DNA of 64,000 nt, from contig DASUGH010000022.1 in the NCBI GenBank assembly GCA_036274155.1, positions 48,511 to 112,510 on the forward strand, read 5' to 3'. The notes beneath the pieces were generated by a model. The model worked only from the letters and a program-made list of their open reading frames with translations. It was not told the origin of the DNA and did not search any database. Shown one piece after another: positions 17,645 to 25,735 of this stretch. Each line of letters begins with the position of its first letter. The first letter of the stretch is position 1. Source of the DNA: Gp6-AA40 sp036274155. Its GTDB lineage: Bacteria; Acidobacteriota; Vicinamibacteria; Vicinamibacterales; UBA2999. Position numbers and translations under genes: made by a program.

Positions 17645-19576
17645 ATGGCGCAATCTTCAGTATTTCGCTTCGGCGACTTCGTGTTGGATGCGTCCCCGCG
17701 CCGCCTGCTCCGGTCGGGGAAAGACGTCGATCTGCCGCCGAAGACATTCGACCTCTTGCTCCATCTCCTTCAGAATCGAGGTCGAGTCCTCACCAAGGAT
17801 GAACTGCTCGAGGCAGTCTGGCGCGACGTAAACGTCGTCGAGAACACCCTGGCCCAGCGCATTCGGGAAATCCGCGAAGCGCTGGGCGATGGCGTTCACG
17901 GTGCGCGGTTCATCAAGACCCTGCCCAAAGTCGGGTATCAGTTCATCGGGGAGCTGGAAGACGAGCTGCCCGGTGTCACGGCGCCGGCAGCCCTGCCGAG
18001 CCTGCAGGCGGAAGGCACCATGCCGACTGCCGGGCGCGAGGTTGAAACCGACGTTCCCGCGAACCGGCGTCGACTGTCGCTGCTGGTCGCCGTCGCGTGC
18101 GCGATGCTGGTCGGACTGATCGGGGCCGGGTACTTCGTCGCGACGGCACGACCGGCGCCGCCCTCGGGCTCGCCGGCTGCGATCACGTCGATCGCGGTGC
18201 TGCCGTTCAAGCCGCTCGTTCCCGAAGGCCGCGATGCCGCGCTGGAACTGGGCATGGCCGACAGTCTGATCATGAAGCTCGGAAGACTACGGCAGATTAC
18301 CGTGCGCCCCCTGAGCGCCGTCCGCCGGTACACGGATGTCGAGCACGACGCGGTGACGGCTGGTCGGGAATTGCGGGTCGAATCAGTCCTCGAAGGTCAC
18401 GTCCAAAGGCTGCAGGATCGAATCAGAGTAAGCGTCAGTCTGCGTCGCGTGCGCGATGGCCAGCAGCTATGGGCCGATCAGTTCGATGAACAGTGGACGG
18501 GCATCTTCGCGGCCCAAGACGTGGTCTCGCAGCGAGTCGCGGCGGCACTGGCTCTCGCGCTGACCGGCGAGGAACAACGCCAGCTGACCAAGCGCTACAC
18601 CGAGAATCCGGAGGCGTACGGCGCCTACGTCCGAGGCCGCTATTTTTGGAACACCGGAAACGCTGACGGATTCAAGAAGGCCATCGCAGAGTTTCAGAGG
18701 GCGATCGCACTCGACCCGGGCTACGCGCTCGCCTTTGCCGGGCTGGCGGACGCGTACACATTGCTTGGCGGCCTCGGCGAAATGCCGATGCGGGAGTCGC
18801 ACCCGAAGGCCAGGGCGGCGGCGATGAGAGCCCTGGAACTCGACGACCAGATTGCTGAAGCGCATACTGCCTTCGGCGCGGTGATCGGGAGCTACTACTG
18901 GGAATGGGCCGAGGCCGAGAAGTACTTGAAACGGGCTCTTGCGTTGAATCCCAACTACGCGACCGCGCTTGAATGGTATTCGGAATACCTGTCGCGGATG
19001 GCGCGGCACGAGGAGGCCATTCGTGCGGCGCGGCGGGCGCAGGAGATTGATCCCGCCTCGCTCAGGGCCAATTCGCACGTGGGGCTGGCCTTCTATTGGG
19101 CGCGGCAGTATGACGAAGCGATACAACAGTCGCGCAACACGCTCGAGCTGAGTCCGAATCTCTTTACCGCACACGTGATATTCGGATTGAGCCTGGTCCA
19201 AAAGCGGATGTACGGGGACGCCATCGCGGAGTTCCAGAAGGCGAGAGCGGTCACCGACAGCAGCGCGGACAGCCTAGGGCTGCTCGGATATGGCTACGGG
19301 ATGGCGGGCATGAAACGCGAGGCGCGAGATGCGCTCAAAGAGTTGGACCAGCTGTTACGCCACGATCGGTACGTCTCGCCCTTTTGCAAGGTGATGGTCT
19401 ATATCGGCCTCGGCGAAAAGGATCGCGCGTTCGAGTGGCTGGAACGGGCGTACGAGGAGCGAATCTGGCTTTTGGGAGTGCTGGCAGTTGACCCGATGTT
19501 CGACCCGCTGCGCTCCGACCCTCGATACACAGACCTGATCCGGCGGATGAATCTGGTGCAGGCAGCTAGATTGTAA
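17645..19576 (+). CDS. CadC-type winged-helix regulator with adenylate-cyclase-like domain and TPRs
   Basis: 643 residues from ATG 17645 (GGGGA 6-11 nt upstream); an upstream in-frame ATG at 17618 is possible. Order: Trans_reg_C DNA-binding domain (about 5-95, PPKTFDLLLHLLQNRGRVLTKDELLEAVW, FIKTLPKVGYQFIGEL), a transmembrane helix (about 150-170), a TolB-like segment (SIAVLPFKPLVPEGRDAALELGMADSLI), then TPRs through the C-terminus ending in the DPRYTDLIRRMNL motif common to this family. It probably links a periplasmic signal to transcription directly from the membrane. It stands alone. Confidence 0.85.
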   Translation: MAQSSVFRFGDFVLDASPRRLLRSGKDVDLPPKTFDLLLHLLQNRGRVLTKDELLEAVWRDVNVVENTLAQRIREIREALGDGVHGARFIKTLPKVGYQFIGELEDELPGVTAPAALPSLQAEGTMPTAGREVETDVPANRRRLSLLVAVACAMLVGLIGAGYFVATARPAPPSGSPAAITSIAVLPFKPLVPEGRDAALELGMADSLIMKLGRLRQITVRPLSAVRRYTDVEHDAVTAGRELRVESVLEGHVQRLQDRIRVSVSLRRVRDGQQLWADQFDEQWTGIFAAQDVVSQRVAAALALALTGEEQRQLTKRYTENPEAYGAYVRGRYFWNTGNADGFKKAIAEFQRAIALDPGYALAFAGLADAYTLLGGLGEMPMRESHPKARAAAMRALELDDQIAEAHTAFGAVIGSYYWEWAEAEKYLKRALALNPNYATALEWYSEYLSRMARHEEAIRAARRAQEIDPASLRANSHVGLAFYWARQYDEAIQQSRNTLELSPNLFTAHVIFGLSLVQKRMYGDAIAEFQKARAVTDSSADSLGLLGYGYGMAGMKREARDALKELDQLLRHDRYVSPFCKVMVYIGLGEKDRAFEWLERAYEERIWLLGVLAVDPMFDPLRSDPRYTDLIRRMNLVQAARL

Positions 19577-19801
19577 AGGTGTTCAAGCTGCGCATGATCC
19601 GCGCCGTGTGTGCGGGCAATCCGCGCTGTACTGGCGGGAGGACGGAGCCGCATAAGACGCATTCCGTCACCCACGGGCGCGAAAACCCCGCTGATCGTTC
19701 CTATCGTCACGGTGGTCAGCGAGACCCGAGATTCGAATCTACGACTCGACGGCAATGTCGCGAACGAATCTTGCCGTCATTCGCACAGCGGTCGGCGTCG
19801 G

Positions 19802-20959
19802 CTACCGGTGGCAGGTCATGTGGTCCTTCCTAATCAACAACACTGTCTGATCGTCGATCTGCGTCCCATGGGCGCGAGCGCCGGTGAGCAGCCGGTCGGC
19901 AATTGCCGCGAGCGGCAGGCCGGCAGTCGCGGCCAGCACTCGTTTCGCCCAGTCGAGTCCCAGCTCGTTCCCCGTGTCGTCGAAGACCTCGATCAATCCA
20001 TCGGTGAGCAGCGCGAAGGTGTCACCGGCCTGGCAGTCAACCGATGACGAGTCGAACGTGGTGCCGTCGAGCATGCCGACGGCGAGTTGTGGCGACGTCA
20101 CTTCCTCGACGCGGCCACGTCGGACGCGCAGGATCGGCAGGTGGCCGGCGACGGCGCACTCGACGTGACTGCCCGAGCCTCCGCGAACGCAAGCCACCGT
20201 CACGAACATCTGCGGCTGTTTCAACGGCATCAGCACCGCATGCACGTCGTCGAGCAGCCGTGCGATGGAGCCGCCGGCGCGCGCGCGCATGCGCAGCGCG
20301 CTCTTGAACATGCCCATCACGACTCCTGGGCCGACGCCATGACCGGCGACGTCGGCGACGTAGCCGAGCCAGCCGCCGTTGTCCTCGACGATGTCGACGA
20401 GGTCGCCGCCGACATCGCCGCTGGCGTGCGACCAGCCGATGAACTCGAACTCGCCAATCCGCCGCTCGATTGCAGGCACGAGGACACGGTGAATGTCACG
20501 TGCGATCGCGATCTCGGCCTGCGCGCGGAGGAAACGCGTGGCGGTGACACCGATGAACAGCACGAAGAACGTGTATCCCGCTACCATGGTGAAGATGATG
20601 CCGACTGCGTCGAGTAGCAGTCTTCCTGGCGGCGCCGATGGCAGAAAAGTGAACAGGCTGCGGGTGATGGCGCCGTAGCCCAGGTGAATCACGACCAGCG
20701 CCATCACCGGATAGCCCCAGCGCCGCATCGAGATTGAGACGAGGGCGTAGCCGACTGCAATAGCGCCCGAGAAGACGACGTTGAGCACGAGGAGGGTCGC
20801 CGGCCCGCGACCGCGGGCAATGATGTCGATCGTGAACCCGATCGCTGAGAATGTGCTGAAGATCGCGAGCCATAGGTACATCAGCTGTCGCGCCGGGAGC
20901 GCCCGGACCAGCTGCGGCAGCGATCCGCCTGGGAACAGGTACAACCGGCGTCGGCTCAA
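19802..20959 (-). CDS. Membrane-bound PP2C/SpoIIE-type serine phosphatase
   Basis: 385 residues. Four to five N-terminal hydrophobic helices (about 25-155) are followed by a SpoIIE phosphatase domain. Metal-binding motifs are SGDVGGDLVDIV (about 190-201) and GYVADVAGHGVGPGVVMG (about 207-224), with LLTDGLIEVFDD and a final DDQTVLLIRKD. It resembles RsbU-like phosphatases that act on anti-sigma antagonist proteins. No partner-switch genes are adjacent. Confidence 0.88.
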   Translation of the reverse strand: MSRRRLYLFPGGSLPQLVRALPARQLMYLWLAIFSTFSAIGFTIDIIARGRGPATLLVLNVVFSGAIAVGYALVSISMRRWGYPVMALVVIHLGYGAITRSLFTFLPSAPPGRLLLDAVGIIFTMVAGYTFFVLFIGVTATRFLRAQAEIAIARDIHRVLVPAIERRIGEFEFIGWSHASGDVGGDLVDIVEDNGGWLGYVADVAGHGVGPGVVMGMFKSALRMRARAGGSIARLLDDVHAVLMPLKQPQMFVTVACVRGGSGSHVECAVAGHLPILRVRRGRVEEVTSPQLAVGMLDGTTFDSSSVDCQAGDTFALLTDGLIEVFDDTGNELGLDWAKRVLAATAGLPLAAIADRLLTGARAHGTQIDDQTVLLIRKDHMTCHR

Positions 20960-20986
20960 GACCCGTCAATCGTAAGGCCTTCGGGC

Positions 20987-21009
20987 CCAGGGCCGAGGCC
21001 CGGCCCTGG
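20987..21009. terminator. GC-rich hairpin, possible terminator or REP-like palindrome
   Basis: An 8-bp perfect stem, CCAGGGCC/GGCCCTGG, with a 7-nt loop between the ADOP remnant and the PP2C gene. No T-run follows on either strand, so a dispersed palindromic repeat is as likely as a terminator. Confidence 0.4.
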
Positions 21010-21026
21010 CCCCGGGGCGCTGAAGG

Positions 21027-21500
21027 CTATTCCGACCGCCGCGCCGCGAGCGGCTCGACGCGCGACGCCCGGTAGGCCGGCAGCGCAGACGCGGCGAGCG
21101 TGATCACTGAGAGCACCGTTGGTACGCTCACGAATGTCACGAGGTCGTGGCTCTCGGTCTGACAGAGCAACGACGCCAAGGCTCGCGCAACCACGCACGA
21201 GGCGGCGACGCCGACCAGCAACCCCAGCGTCACCAGCTTCAGCCCTTGAGCGACGACCTTGCGGACGATGGCGCGCGGCTGGGCTACAACCGCGAGCCGG
21301 ACGGCGATCTCGCGTCGGCGTTCCCGCACGCCAAATGCCAGCAGACCGTACAACCCGATTGCCGCGAGTAACAGCGATCCCCCTGCGAATGCGCCGAGCG
21401 TCATCACGCTGAAACGTCGTGGTGCAACCGTCTCTCCGACGCGATCGTCCATCGGCTCGATCGATTCGATCGCAGGTTGCTGTGCTGGCGAAGAGACACC
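21027..21500 (-). pseudogene. 3' fragment of an ADOP permease gene
   Basis: The frame encodes about 158 residues matching the C-terminal FtsX domain of ADOP permeases: SIEPMDDRVGETVAPRRF, GLYGLLAFGVRERRREIAVRLA, and the final ALPAYRASRVEPLAARRSE. The roughly 650 upstream residues are missing; the homologous frame breaks at about 21500, where a lipoprotein gene runs in from upstream. It has no start or ribosome site of its own and is a deletion remnant. Confidence 0.85.
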
Positions 21501-21871
21501 TTGATAGCCCGCCCCGCCACGCTGACGCTTGCTCGTTTCAGGGTTTGTTCACGCGCATCCAGGTATTCGATGACGAGTTCCTGGTCGTTCGTCCATTTCA
21601 AGTTAGCACCGTACGCATTCTCGTTGCGACCGGCACCGTATAGCCACGCCACCTGAGCGTTGGCCGGCCGGCCTTTCTCAACGACGTGAATCTCATAACC
21701 GAACGACGTCGTAGCCCCGCCGTTTGTCTCAATCAGAACTGCGTCCACGCGGCCATCAGGAGATGGTAGCCGTGCGACCTCGTCTCGCGAGACGAGACCA
21801 CATCCGGTCAGTAGCGCAAGCACAAGGGTGACCAGGGGCGGGGATGGTTTGCGATTGTGGGTGCGTGTCAT
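21404..21871 (-). CDS. Lipoprotein of unknown function, C-terminus derived from ADOP DNA
   Basis: 155 residues with lipoprotein signal MTRTHNRKPSPPLVTLVLAL and lipobox LLTGC (Cys about 24). The body (PSPDGRVDAVLIETNGGATTSFGYEIHVVEKG, WTNDQELVIEYLDA) resembles small acidobacterial and proteobacterial lipoproteins of unknown role. The last about 32 residues (from QHSNL onward) are the ADOP remnant read in another frame, so the natural 3' end appears to have been lost in the same deletion. Confidence 0.65.
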   Translation of the reverse strand: MTRTHNRKPSPPLVTLVLALLTGCGLVSRDEVARLPSPDGRVDAVLIETNGGATTSFGYEIHVVEKGRPANAQVAWLYGAGRNENAYGANLKWTNDQELVIEYLDAREQTLKRASVSVAGRAIKVSLRQHSNLRSNRSSRWTIASERRLHHDVSA

Positions 21872-21973
21872 GGCCTGTTGTACAGCAGGGAATCGGCTGA
21901 CGCCGTCCAGGGACGCGCCAGCGTGTTCTCTCTTACTCGCGAGTCGAGTTCTGTGCCGTCCGGCATTGCGGAA

Positions 21974-22330
21974 CTACGCCGCGACGACACTAATACGACC
22001 AGCCTTCCGCGAGCGGGGCTTCCGCCGAATCACGATCTCGACATCCTGATCGACCGCCGTCAGCAGGTTCATCAAGCGTTCGATGGAGAAGCCCGCCAGC
22101 TTGTAGTGACGAAGCGCCTCGCCCTCGGACCGAGCGAGGCCCAGTACCTCGGCGGCGTCGACGGGTGAAAGTTGGCGCGCTGCGAGTATCTGATTCAGGG
22201 CATAGGCCAGCCGTAGCTTGGCCTTGCGCTCGATGGCATCCGAGAATCCGAGGTCAGCGAAGACGTTGACGGTGCCGCGAGTCACCCGACGTCCACCGCT
22301 AGCTCTCCTGACTTGCGTCGACCTGGCCAT
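21974..22330 (-). CDS. XRE-family antitoxin-like DNA-binding protein (COG5606 type)
   Basis: 118 residues. The core NVFADLGFSDAIERKAKLRLAYALNQIL, then an HTH (LSPVDAAEVLGLARSEGEALRHYKLAGFSIERLMNLL) and a basic tail ending RKAGRISVVAA, is the COG5606 antitoxin pattern. The recognition helix deviates from the paralogue at 24100-25548 (RSEGEALR instead of QPKMSALR). No cognate toxin lies downstream; the divergent higBA-like pair starts 50 bp away. It is probably an orphan antitoxin or regulator. Confidence 0.75.
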   Translation of the reverse strand: MARSTQVRRASGGRRVTRGTVNVFADLGFSDAIERKAKLRLAYALNQILAARQLSPVDAAEVLGLARSEGEALRHYKLAGFSIERLMNLLTAVDQDVEIVIRRKPRSRKAGRISVVAA

Positions 22331-22335
22331 GGCAC

Positions 22336-22374
22336 ATTATAACGCTTGACGCATTATTCTATCTATGGCATAAT
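22336..22374. promoter_or_regulatory. Overlapping divergent promoters predicted to give leaderless mRNAs
   Basis: On the plus strand TTGACG (22346-22351), a 17-bp spacer and CATAAT (22369-22374) place the transcription start at the GTG of the toxin gene (22381). On the minus strand TATAAT (22341-22336) lies 5 nt from the ATG at 22330. Neither start codon has a ribosome-binding site. The two units share this 50-bp control region and could be co-repressed. Confidence 0.7.
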
Positions 22375-22380
22375 CAGCCC

Positions 22381-22740
22381 GTGGCGTGGGACGTCGAAGG
22401 CACCGACGAGTTCGCCGGATGGTTCGAGTCCCTCAGCGACGAGGAGCAGGTCAGCGTTGGCCGCGTCGTAGAACTCCTCGTGGGGCATGGGCCCTCGCTC
22501 CCATTCCCGTATTCGTCGGGCATCGCGACGTCCCGGCACCGCCACATGCGAGAACTCAGCATTCAGCACGAGGGGCGGCCGTATCGCGTGCTGTATGCGT
22601 TCGACCCGCGACGAGCCGGGATTTTGCTGTTGGGCGGCGACAAGACTGGAAACGACCGTTGGTACGACGAACACGTTCCGATTGCTGACAAGCTGTACGA
22701 CGAGTACCGCCGGGAATTGGAGGGGGAAGGGCTGATATGA
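22381..22740 (+). CDS. higB: HigB-like toxin (phage Gp49-like, RelE/ParE fold)
   Basis: 119 residues from GTG. Family motifs are visible: EGTDEFAGWFESLSDEEQ at the N-terminus, SRHRHMRELSIQHEGRPYRVLYAFDPRRAGILLLGGDKTGNDRWY in the middle, and a C-terminal helix. Members are mRNA-cleaving toxins acting at the ribosome. Stop and start overlap as ATGA with the downstream antitoxin gene, the toxin-first order usual for HigBA. Confidence 0.88.
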   Translation: MAWDVEGTDEFAGWFESLSDEEQVSVGRVVELLVGHGPSLPFPYSSGIATSRHRHMRELSIQHEGRPYRVLYAFDPRRAGILLLGGDKTGNDRWYDEHVPIADKLYDEYRRELEGEGLI

Positions 22741-23060
22741 AGCGCCACAAGTGGACCGACATCAAGGCTCGCACGAAGCCTGAGACCCGACGACGCATAG
22801 AGACGGAGGCGCAGCGTCTGTCCGAAGATCTGCACCTGTCGCAACTTCGGAAGGCCCGCGGCCTCACGCAGGAAACGATGGCAGAACTGCTTGGGGTGAG
22901 CCAGGCGGAGGTGTCGAAGATGGAGCGACGGACGGAGCTCTATGTGGGAACGCTGCGCAAGTTCATCGAAGCCATGAACGGCGAACTGGTGATCGCCGCG
23001 CGATTCGCCGACGGAGTGGAAGTCCCCATCCGTCTCTCAGAGGAGGAAGACGCCGCCTGA
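22737..23060 (+). CDS. higA: HigA-like XRE antitoxin
   Basis: 107 residues. A helical N-terminus is followed by an XRE helix-turn-helix, LRKARGLTQETMAELLGVSQAEVSKMERR (about 40-68), and a C-terminal strand region ending GVEVPIRLSEEEDAA. Translation is coupled to the toxin by ATGA. It is expected to neutralise the toxin and repress the shared promoter. Its 3' end is duplicated as a remnant at 16289-16358. Confidence 0.9.
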   Translation: MKRHKWTDIKARTKPETRRRIETEAQRLSEDLHLSQLRKARGLTQETMAELLGVSQAEVSKMERRTELYVGTLRKFIEAMNGELVIAARFADGVEVPIRLSEEEDAA

Positions 23061-23088
23061 TTGTTCGTCAGCGGCGACAAACGCTCTC

Positions 23089-23340
23089 CTACCGGCGATG
23101 CACATCGTCGCGTGATGGCGCAGGCGTCCACTGAAGATCGGTGCCATCCCGGAGCCTAGCAAAAGCCCGATCGCGCGCCTGATCGTCGAGATTGCCGACG
23201 TCCGAGGATACGCGAACGGCCGCTGCGTCGGCGCCAGTGGACGTAGCGAGGCTGGCGACCAATGATTTCGCCAATGCCGCTCGCTCGGTCACAGGCAACG
23301 TGAGCGCCTCTTTGAAAATCTGTTCGACATCGCGTTTCAT
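23089..23340 (-). CDS. Chimeric small protein: addiction-module antitoxin N-terminus fused to a DLQWTP tail
   Basis: 83 residues from ATG 23340. The first about 30 residues (MKRDVEQIFKEALTLPVTERAALAKSL) match the antitoxin at 26032-26256. The last about 35 (DQARDRAFARLRDGTDLQWTPAPSRDDVHRR) match the C-terminus of the small protein at 25529-25723. In that intact operon the two are separated by a toxin gene, so this locus looks like an internal deletion that removed the toxin. A TACAAT hexamer lies 6 nt before the ATG. Whether it is expressed is unknown. Confidence 0.6.
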   Translation of the reverse strand: MKRDVEQIFKEALTLPVTERAALAKSLVASLATSTGADAAAVRVSSDVGNLDDQARDRAFARLRDGTDLQWTPAPSRDDVHRR

Positions 23341-23574
23341 AGCCGAATTGTATCCGCTCACGTGTCGCACGAATGCCACGGAGAGCGTGAGTGCTGGGTC
23401 CATCGGAAGGGCGCGATGCCGGCCGGACTCGGACAGGCTGGAGTGCTCCCAGGGTCGATGGGCAGCGCCAGCTTCCACGTCGAGGGACGAGGGCACGATG
23501 CCGCGCTGTGCTCGAGTGCGCACGGTGCGGGCCGCACGTCAAGCCGGGCGGCGGCGAGGGCCAAGGTGACGGAA

Positions 23575-23748
23575 CGACACTTCCGCCGACAGATGCACGG
23601 CGTCTGGTACGACTACCGCCTCTCGGACAGACTGCGCGACGAAGCTCCGGCTGCGTACAAGGACATCAAAGCGGTGCTTCGAGCGCAGCGAGATCTCGTA
23701 AAGGTGACGCGTGTGCTTCGGCCAGTGCTGAACTACAAAGGGACGTGA
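23575..23748 (+). pseudogene. 3' remnant of an rtcB RNA-ligase gene
   Basis: The frame encodes RHFRRQMHGVWYDYRLSDRL, then AYKDIKAVLRAQRDLVKV and a final LRPVLNYKGT. This is the C-terminal signature of RtcB 2',3'-cyclic-phosphate RNA ligases. The metal-binding and nucleotidyl-histidine core is absent upstream, so only the last about 55 residues remain. Confidence 0.65.
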
Positions 23749-23971
23749 AGATCGATGAGCCGGAAGAGCAACTCGATTGCGCAGTGGGTGAAGTCGCGAT
23801 GCCCTGGATGCGCACGTGGTCGTCAACCGCCGGACTCTACGATGGTGAGGGAAACAAAAGCCTCGGCTTGCCAGCCGAAGCTCTCTGACTGTTGGGAAGC
23901 AGGAGGATGTCTGCCTTCGCGACTGCGTCGCTACGGCGAGACAGCCTTTGCGTTCAGCAGACTCGCGCTAC

Positions 23972-24045
23972 GCCGGGCCGGAGGCCCGGCCTAGCCGAAG
24001 CTCGCCGCAGGCGAGCGAAGGCTGGTTGCGGGGGCGCGCAACCAG
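23972..24045. repeat. Cluster of three REP-like hairpins
   Basis: Three adjacent perfect stems: GCCGGGCC/GGCCCGGC (23972-23990), CTCGCC/GGCGAG (24001-24015) nested between AGCC and GGCT, and CTGGTTGCG/CGCAACCAG (24022-24045). They lie in the about 350-bp gap between the rtcB remnant and the hydrolase fusion, which holds no convincing gene. The style matches the palindromes near 45021 and 45562. Confidence 0.7.
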
Positions 24046-24099
24046 CGGTACTTGCAGCTGTGGCGCGGTGCCGCGTGAAGTGTACAGAGCGATAGGGCG

Positions 24100-25548
24100 T
24101 TACGACGGGGCCGACGATGTCAACAAGGCGCGCGCATGCGCCGCGATCACTTCGGTGCCGCTGTCTGTATTGCCCAAAATGACGAGGACGTACCCGAGAT
24201 CCGGATAGAACTCGAACTGGTTCGACGAGCCGGCAAGTGAGCCACGGTGCCCCGCGATCTTCACGCCGTTGACGACCCGCGTCTCGAATCCATAGCCGTC
24301 GCGACCACCATAATCCGCGTCGATGTAACCGGTTAGCACGAGAGCAGTCATCTCCCGGTTGAGAATCCGATTACCCACGAGCGCGTCGGCAAAACGGGCC
24401 AGGTCGTCTCCGGTCGAGTAGCCACCACCCATCGGGGTGCAGATCATACAGTCGTCCCCCGGCTTGGGCTCTTCCCCAGCGAGAAACCAGCGAGCGGAAT
24501 TTGCACGGGTGCCGGCAGGAGGAGTGCGCGTATAGCCAAGCGCCGGCTTGGGCGAGCCGCCGAACTCGTATCGAGTATTCGCTAGACCGAGCGGACGGAA
24601 TAGCTCGGCCTCGACTACCGAAGCAAACGCGCGGCCGGTCCGCCGTTCGATGATGGCGCCTAGGAGCAGAAAGTTGGAGTTGCTGTAAGACCATTGGGTC
24701 CCAGGACGGAACTGCAACGGCGACGTCGCGAAGAATTTCCAAAGATCCGTCGGCGATTTTATTGTCGCGACTTCGGCCCAGAACTCGGGCACTCGAAACA
24801 GATCTGGGATGCCCGAACTCATGGTCAGCAGGTGACGGACGGTCACCTGATCGCGTGCTTCGGCAGACGGGTATTCCGGCAGGAGCGAACCTAGCGTGCT
24901 GTCGAACGATAGCTGCTTCCGTTCGACTAGCTTCGCGATGATGACCGCGGTGAACATTTTGCTCACCGACGAGAGCATGAACGGAGTCTCGGGCGTATTG
25001 GGACGTGCTGCCTTGCGATCCGCCAAGCCGTACCCTCGCCTGACGAGTGGCTGACCGTGGCGAGTCAGGAGGACGACTCCTGAGAATTCGTCGCTATCCG
25101 TCAATTTGGTTGCAAACGCCTCGATATTCGCAGCCATTGCCGCGGCATGCTCGTCTCTCGCGCTCCTTGGGCGGCCGCAGCCCGTCAGGACCGACGCAGC
25201 GACGATCGCCGCGACGACGCTGATGCGACCAGCCTTCCTCAGACGAGCCTTCCGCCGAATTACGATCTCGACATCCTGATCGAGCACCGTCAGTAGGTTC
25301 AGCAGTCGTTCGATAGAGAATCCTGCCAGCTTGTAGTGACGAAGCGCAGACATCTTGGGCTGCGTCAGGCCCAGCACCTTGGCGGCCTCGGCCTGCGAGA
25401 GCGGGCGCGCTTCGACTGACTGAATCAGCGCATAGGCCAGGCGCAGCTTCGCCTGACGCGCGGCGGCGTCGGGAAACCCGAGGTCAGCGAACACGTTTCC
25501 GGTGCCACGAGTGACCGCGCCTTTCCGTTCAGCGTTTCGGGTTGTCAT
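24100..25548 (-). CDS. Fusion of XRE antitoxin (COG5606) with lipoprotein-type serine hydrolase
   Basis: 482 residues from ATG 25548. Residues about 15-110 are an XRE antitoxin (NVFADLGFPDAAARQAKLRLAYAL, SQAEAAKVLGLTQPKMSALRHYKLAGFS) ending RKAGRISVVAA. Without a stop the frame continues into IVAASVLTGCG, a lipoprotein signal with lipobox Cys124, then a class-C beta-lactamase-fold hydrolase: SVSK at 194-197, YSN at 288-290 and a late HRG. The paralogous antitoxin at 21974-22330 stops right after SVVAA. An internal GTG start at the end of the antitoxin part could make a separate lipoprotein. It is last in a four-gene TA-like operon. Confidence 0.8.
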   Translation of the reverse strand: MTTRNAERKGAVTRGTGNVFADLGFPDAAARQAKLRLAYALIQSVEARPLSQAEAAKVLGLTQPKMSALRHYKLAGFSIERLLNLLTVLDQDVEIVIRRKARLRKAGRISVVAAIVAASVLTGCGRPRSARDEHAAAMAANIEAFATKLTDSDEFSGVVLLTRHGQPLVRRGYGLADRKAARPNTPETPFMLSSVSKMFTAVIIAKLVERKQLSFDSTLGSLLPEYPSAEARDQVTVRHLLTMSSGIPDLFRVPEFWAEVATIKSPTDLWKFFATSPLQFRPGTQWSYSNSNFLLLGAIIERRTGRAFASVVEAELFRPLGLANTRYEFGGSPKPALGYTRTPPAGTRANSARWFLAGEEPKPGDDCMICTPMGGGYSTGDDLARFADALVGNRILNREMTALVLTGYIDADYGGRDGYGFETRVVNGVKIAGHRGSLAGSSNQFEFYPDLGYVLVILGNTDSGTEVIAAHARALLTSSAPS

Positions 25549-25723
25549 AGTCGTGCGAGCTGGTAAGTTGCCGCGACGGCCCGTTTCGATCATGCAGCGT
25601 CCCTCGAGATTGCGGAGGAGTCCACTGGAGGTCGAGCCCTTTGCGAAGTTTGGCGAGAGCTCGTCGCCGTGCGGCTGCGAATGACTTTCGACGTGCGGTC
25701 GTGGACTTAGCTTTTCGAACCAC
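25529..25723 (-). CDS. Small basic protein with DLQWTPPQSR motif
   Basis: 64 residues, Lys/Arg-rich (MVRKAKSTTARRKSFAAARR), with the motif LAKLRKGLDLQWTPPQSR shared with the chimeric protein at 23089-23340. It overlaps the following fusion gene by 20 bp and follows a ParE-like toxin gene by 12 bp. I recall such short proteins as unannotated conserved open frames. The role is unknown; it could be a TA accessory protein. Confidence 0.55.
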   Translation of the reverse strand: MVRKAKSTTARRKSFAAARRRALAKLRKGLDLQWTPPQSRGTLHDRNGPSRQLTSSHDYDNPKR

Positions 25724-25735
25724 CGGAACCCCCAG

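Noticed and set aside
23340..23365. Resemblance of GAGCGGATACAATT to a lac operator half-site
   Set aside because: Short chance match; no LacI-type gene nearby and the context is a TA promoter.
23362..23574. Plus-strand coding frame running into the rtcB remnant from upstream
   Set aside because: Only the part from about 23575 resembles RtcB; the upstream translation has no family resemblance and overlaps the TA promoter of 23340.
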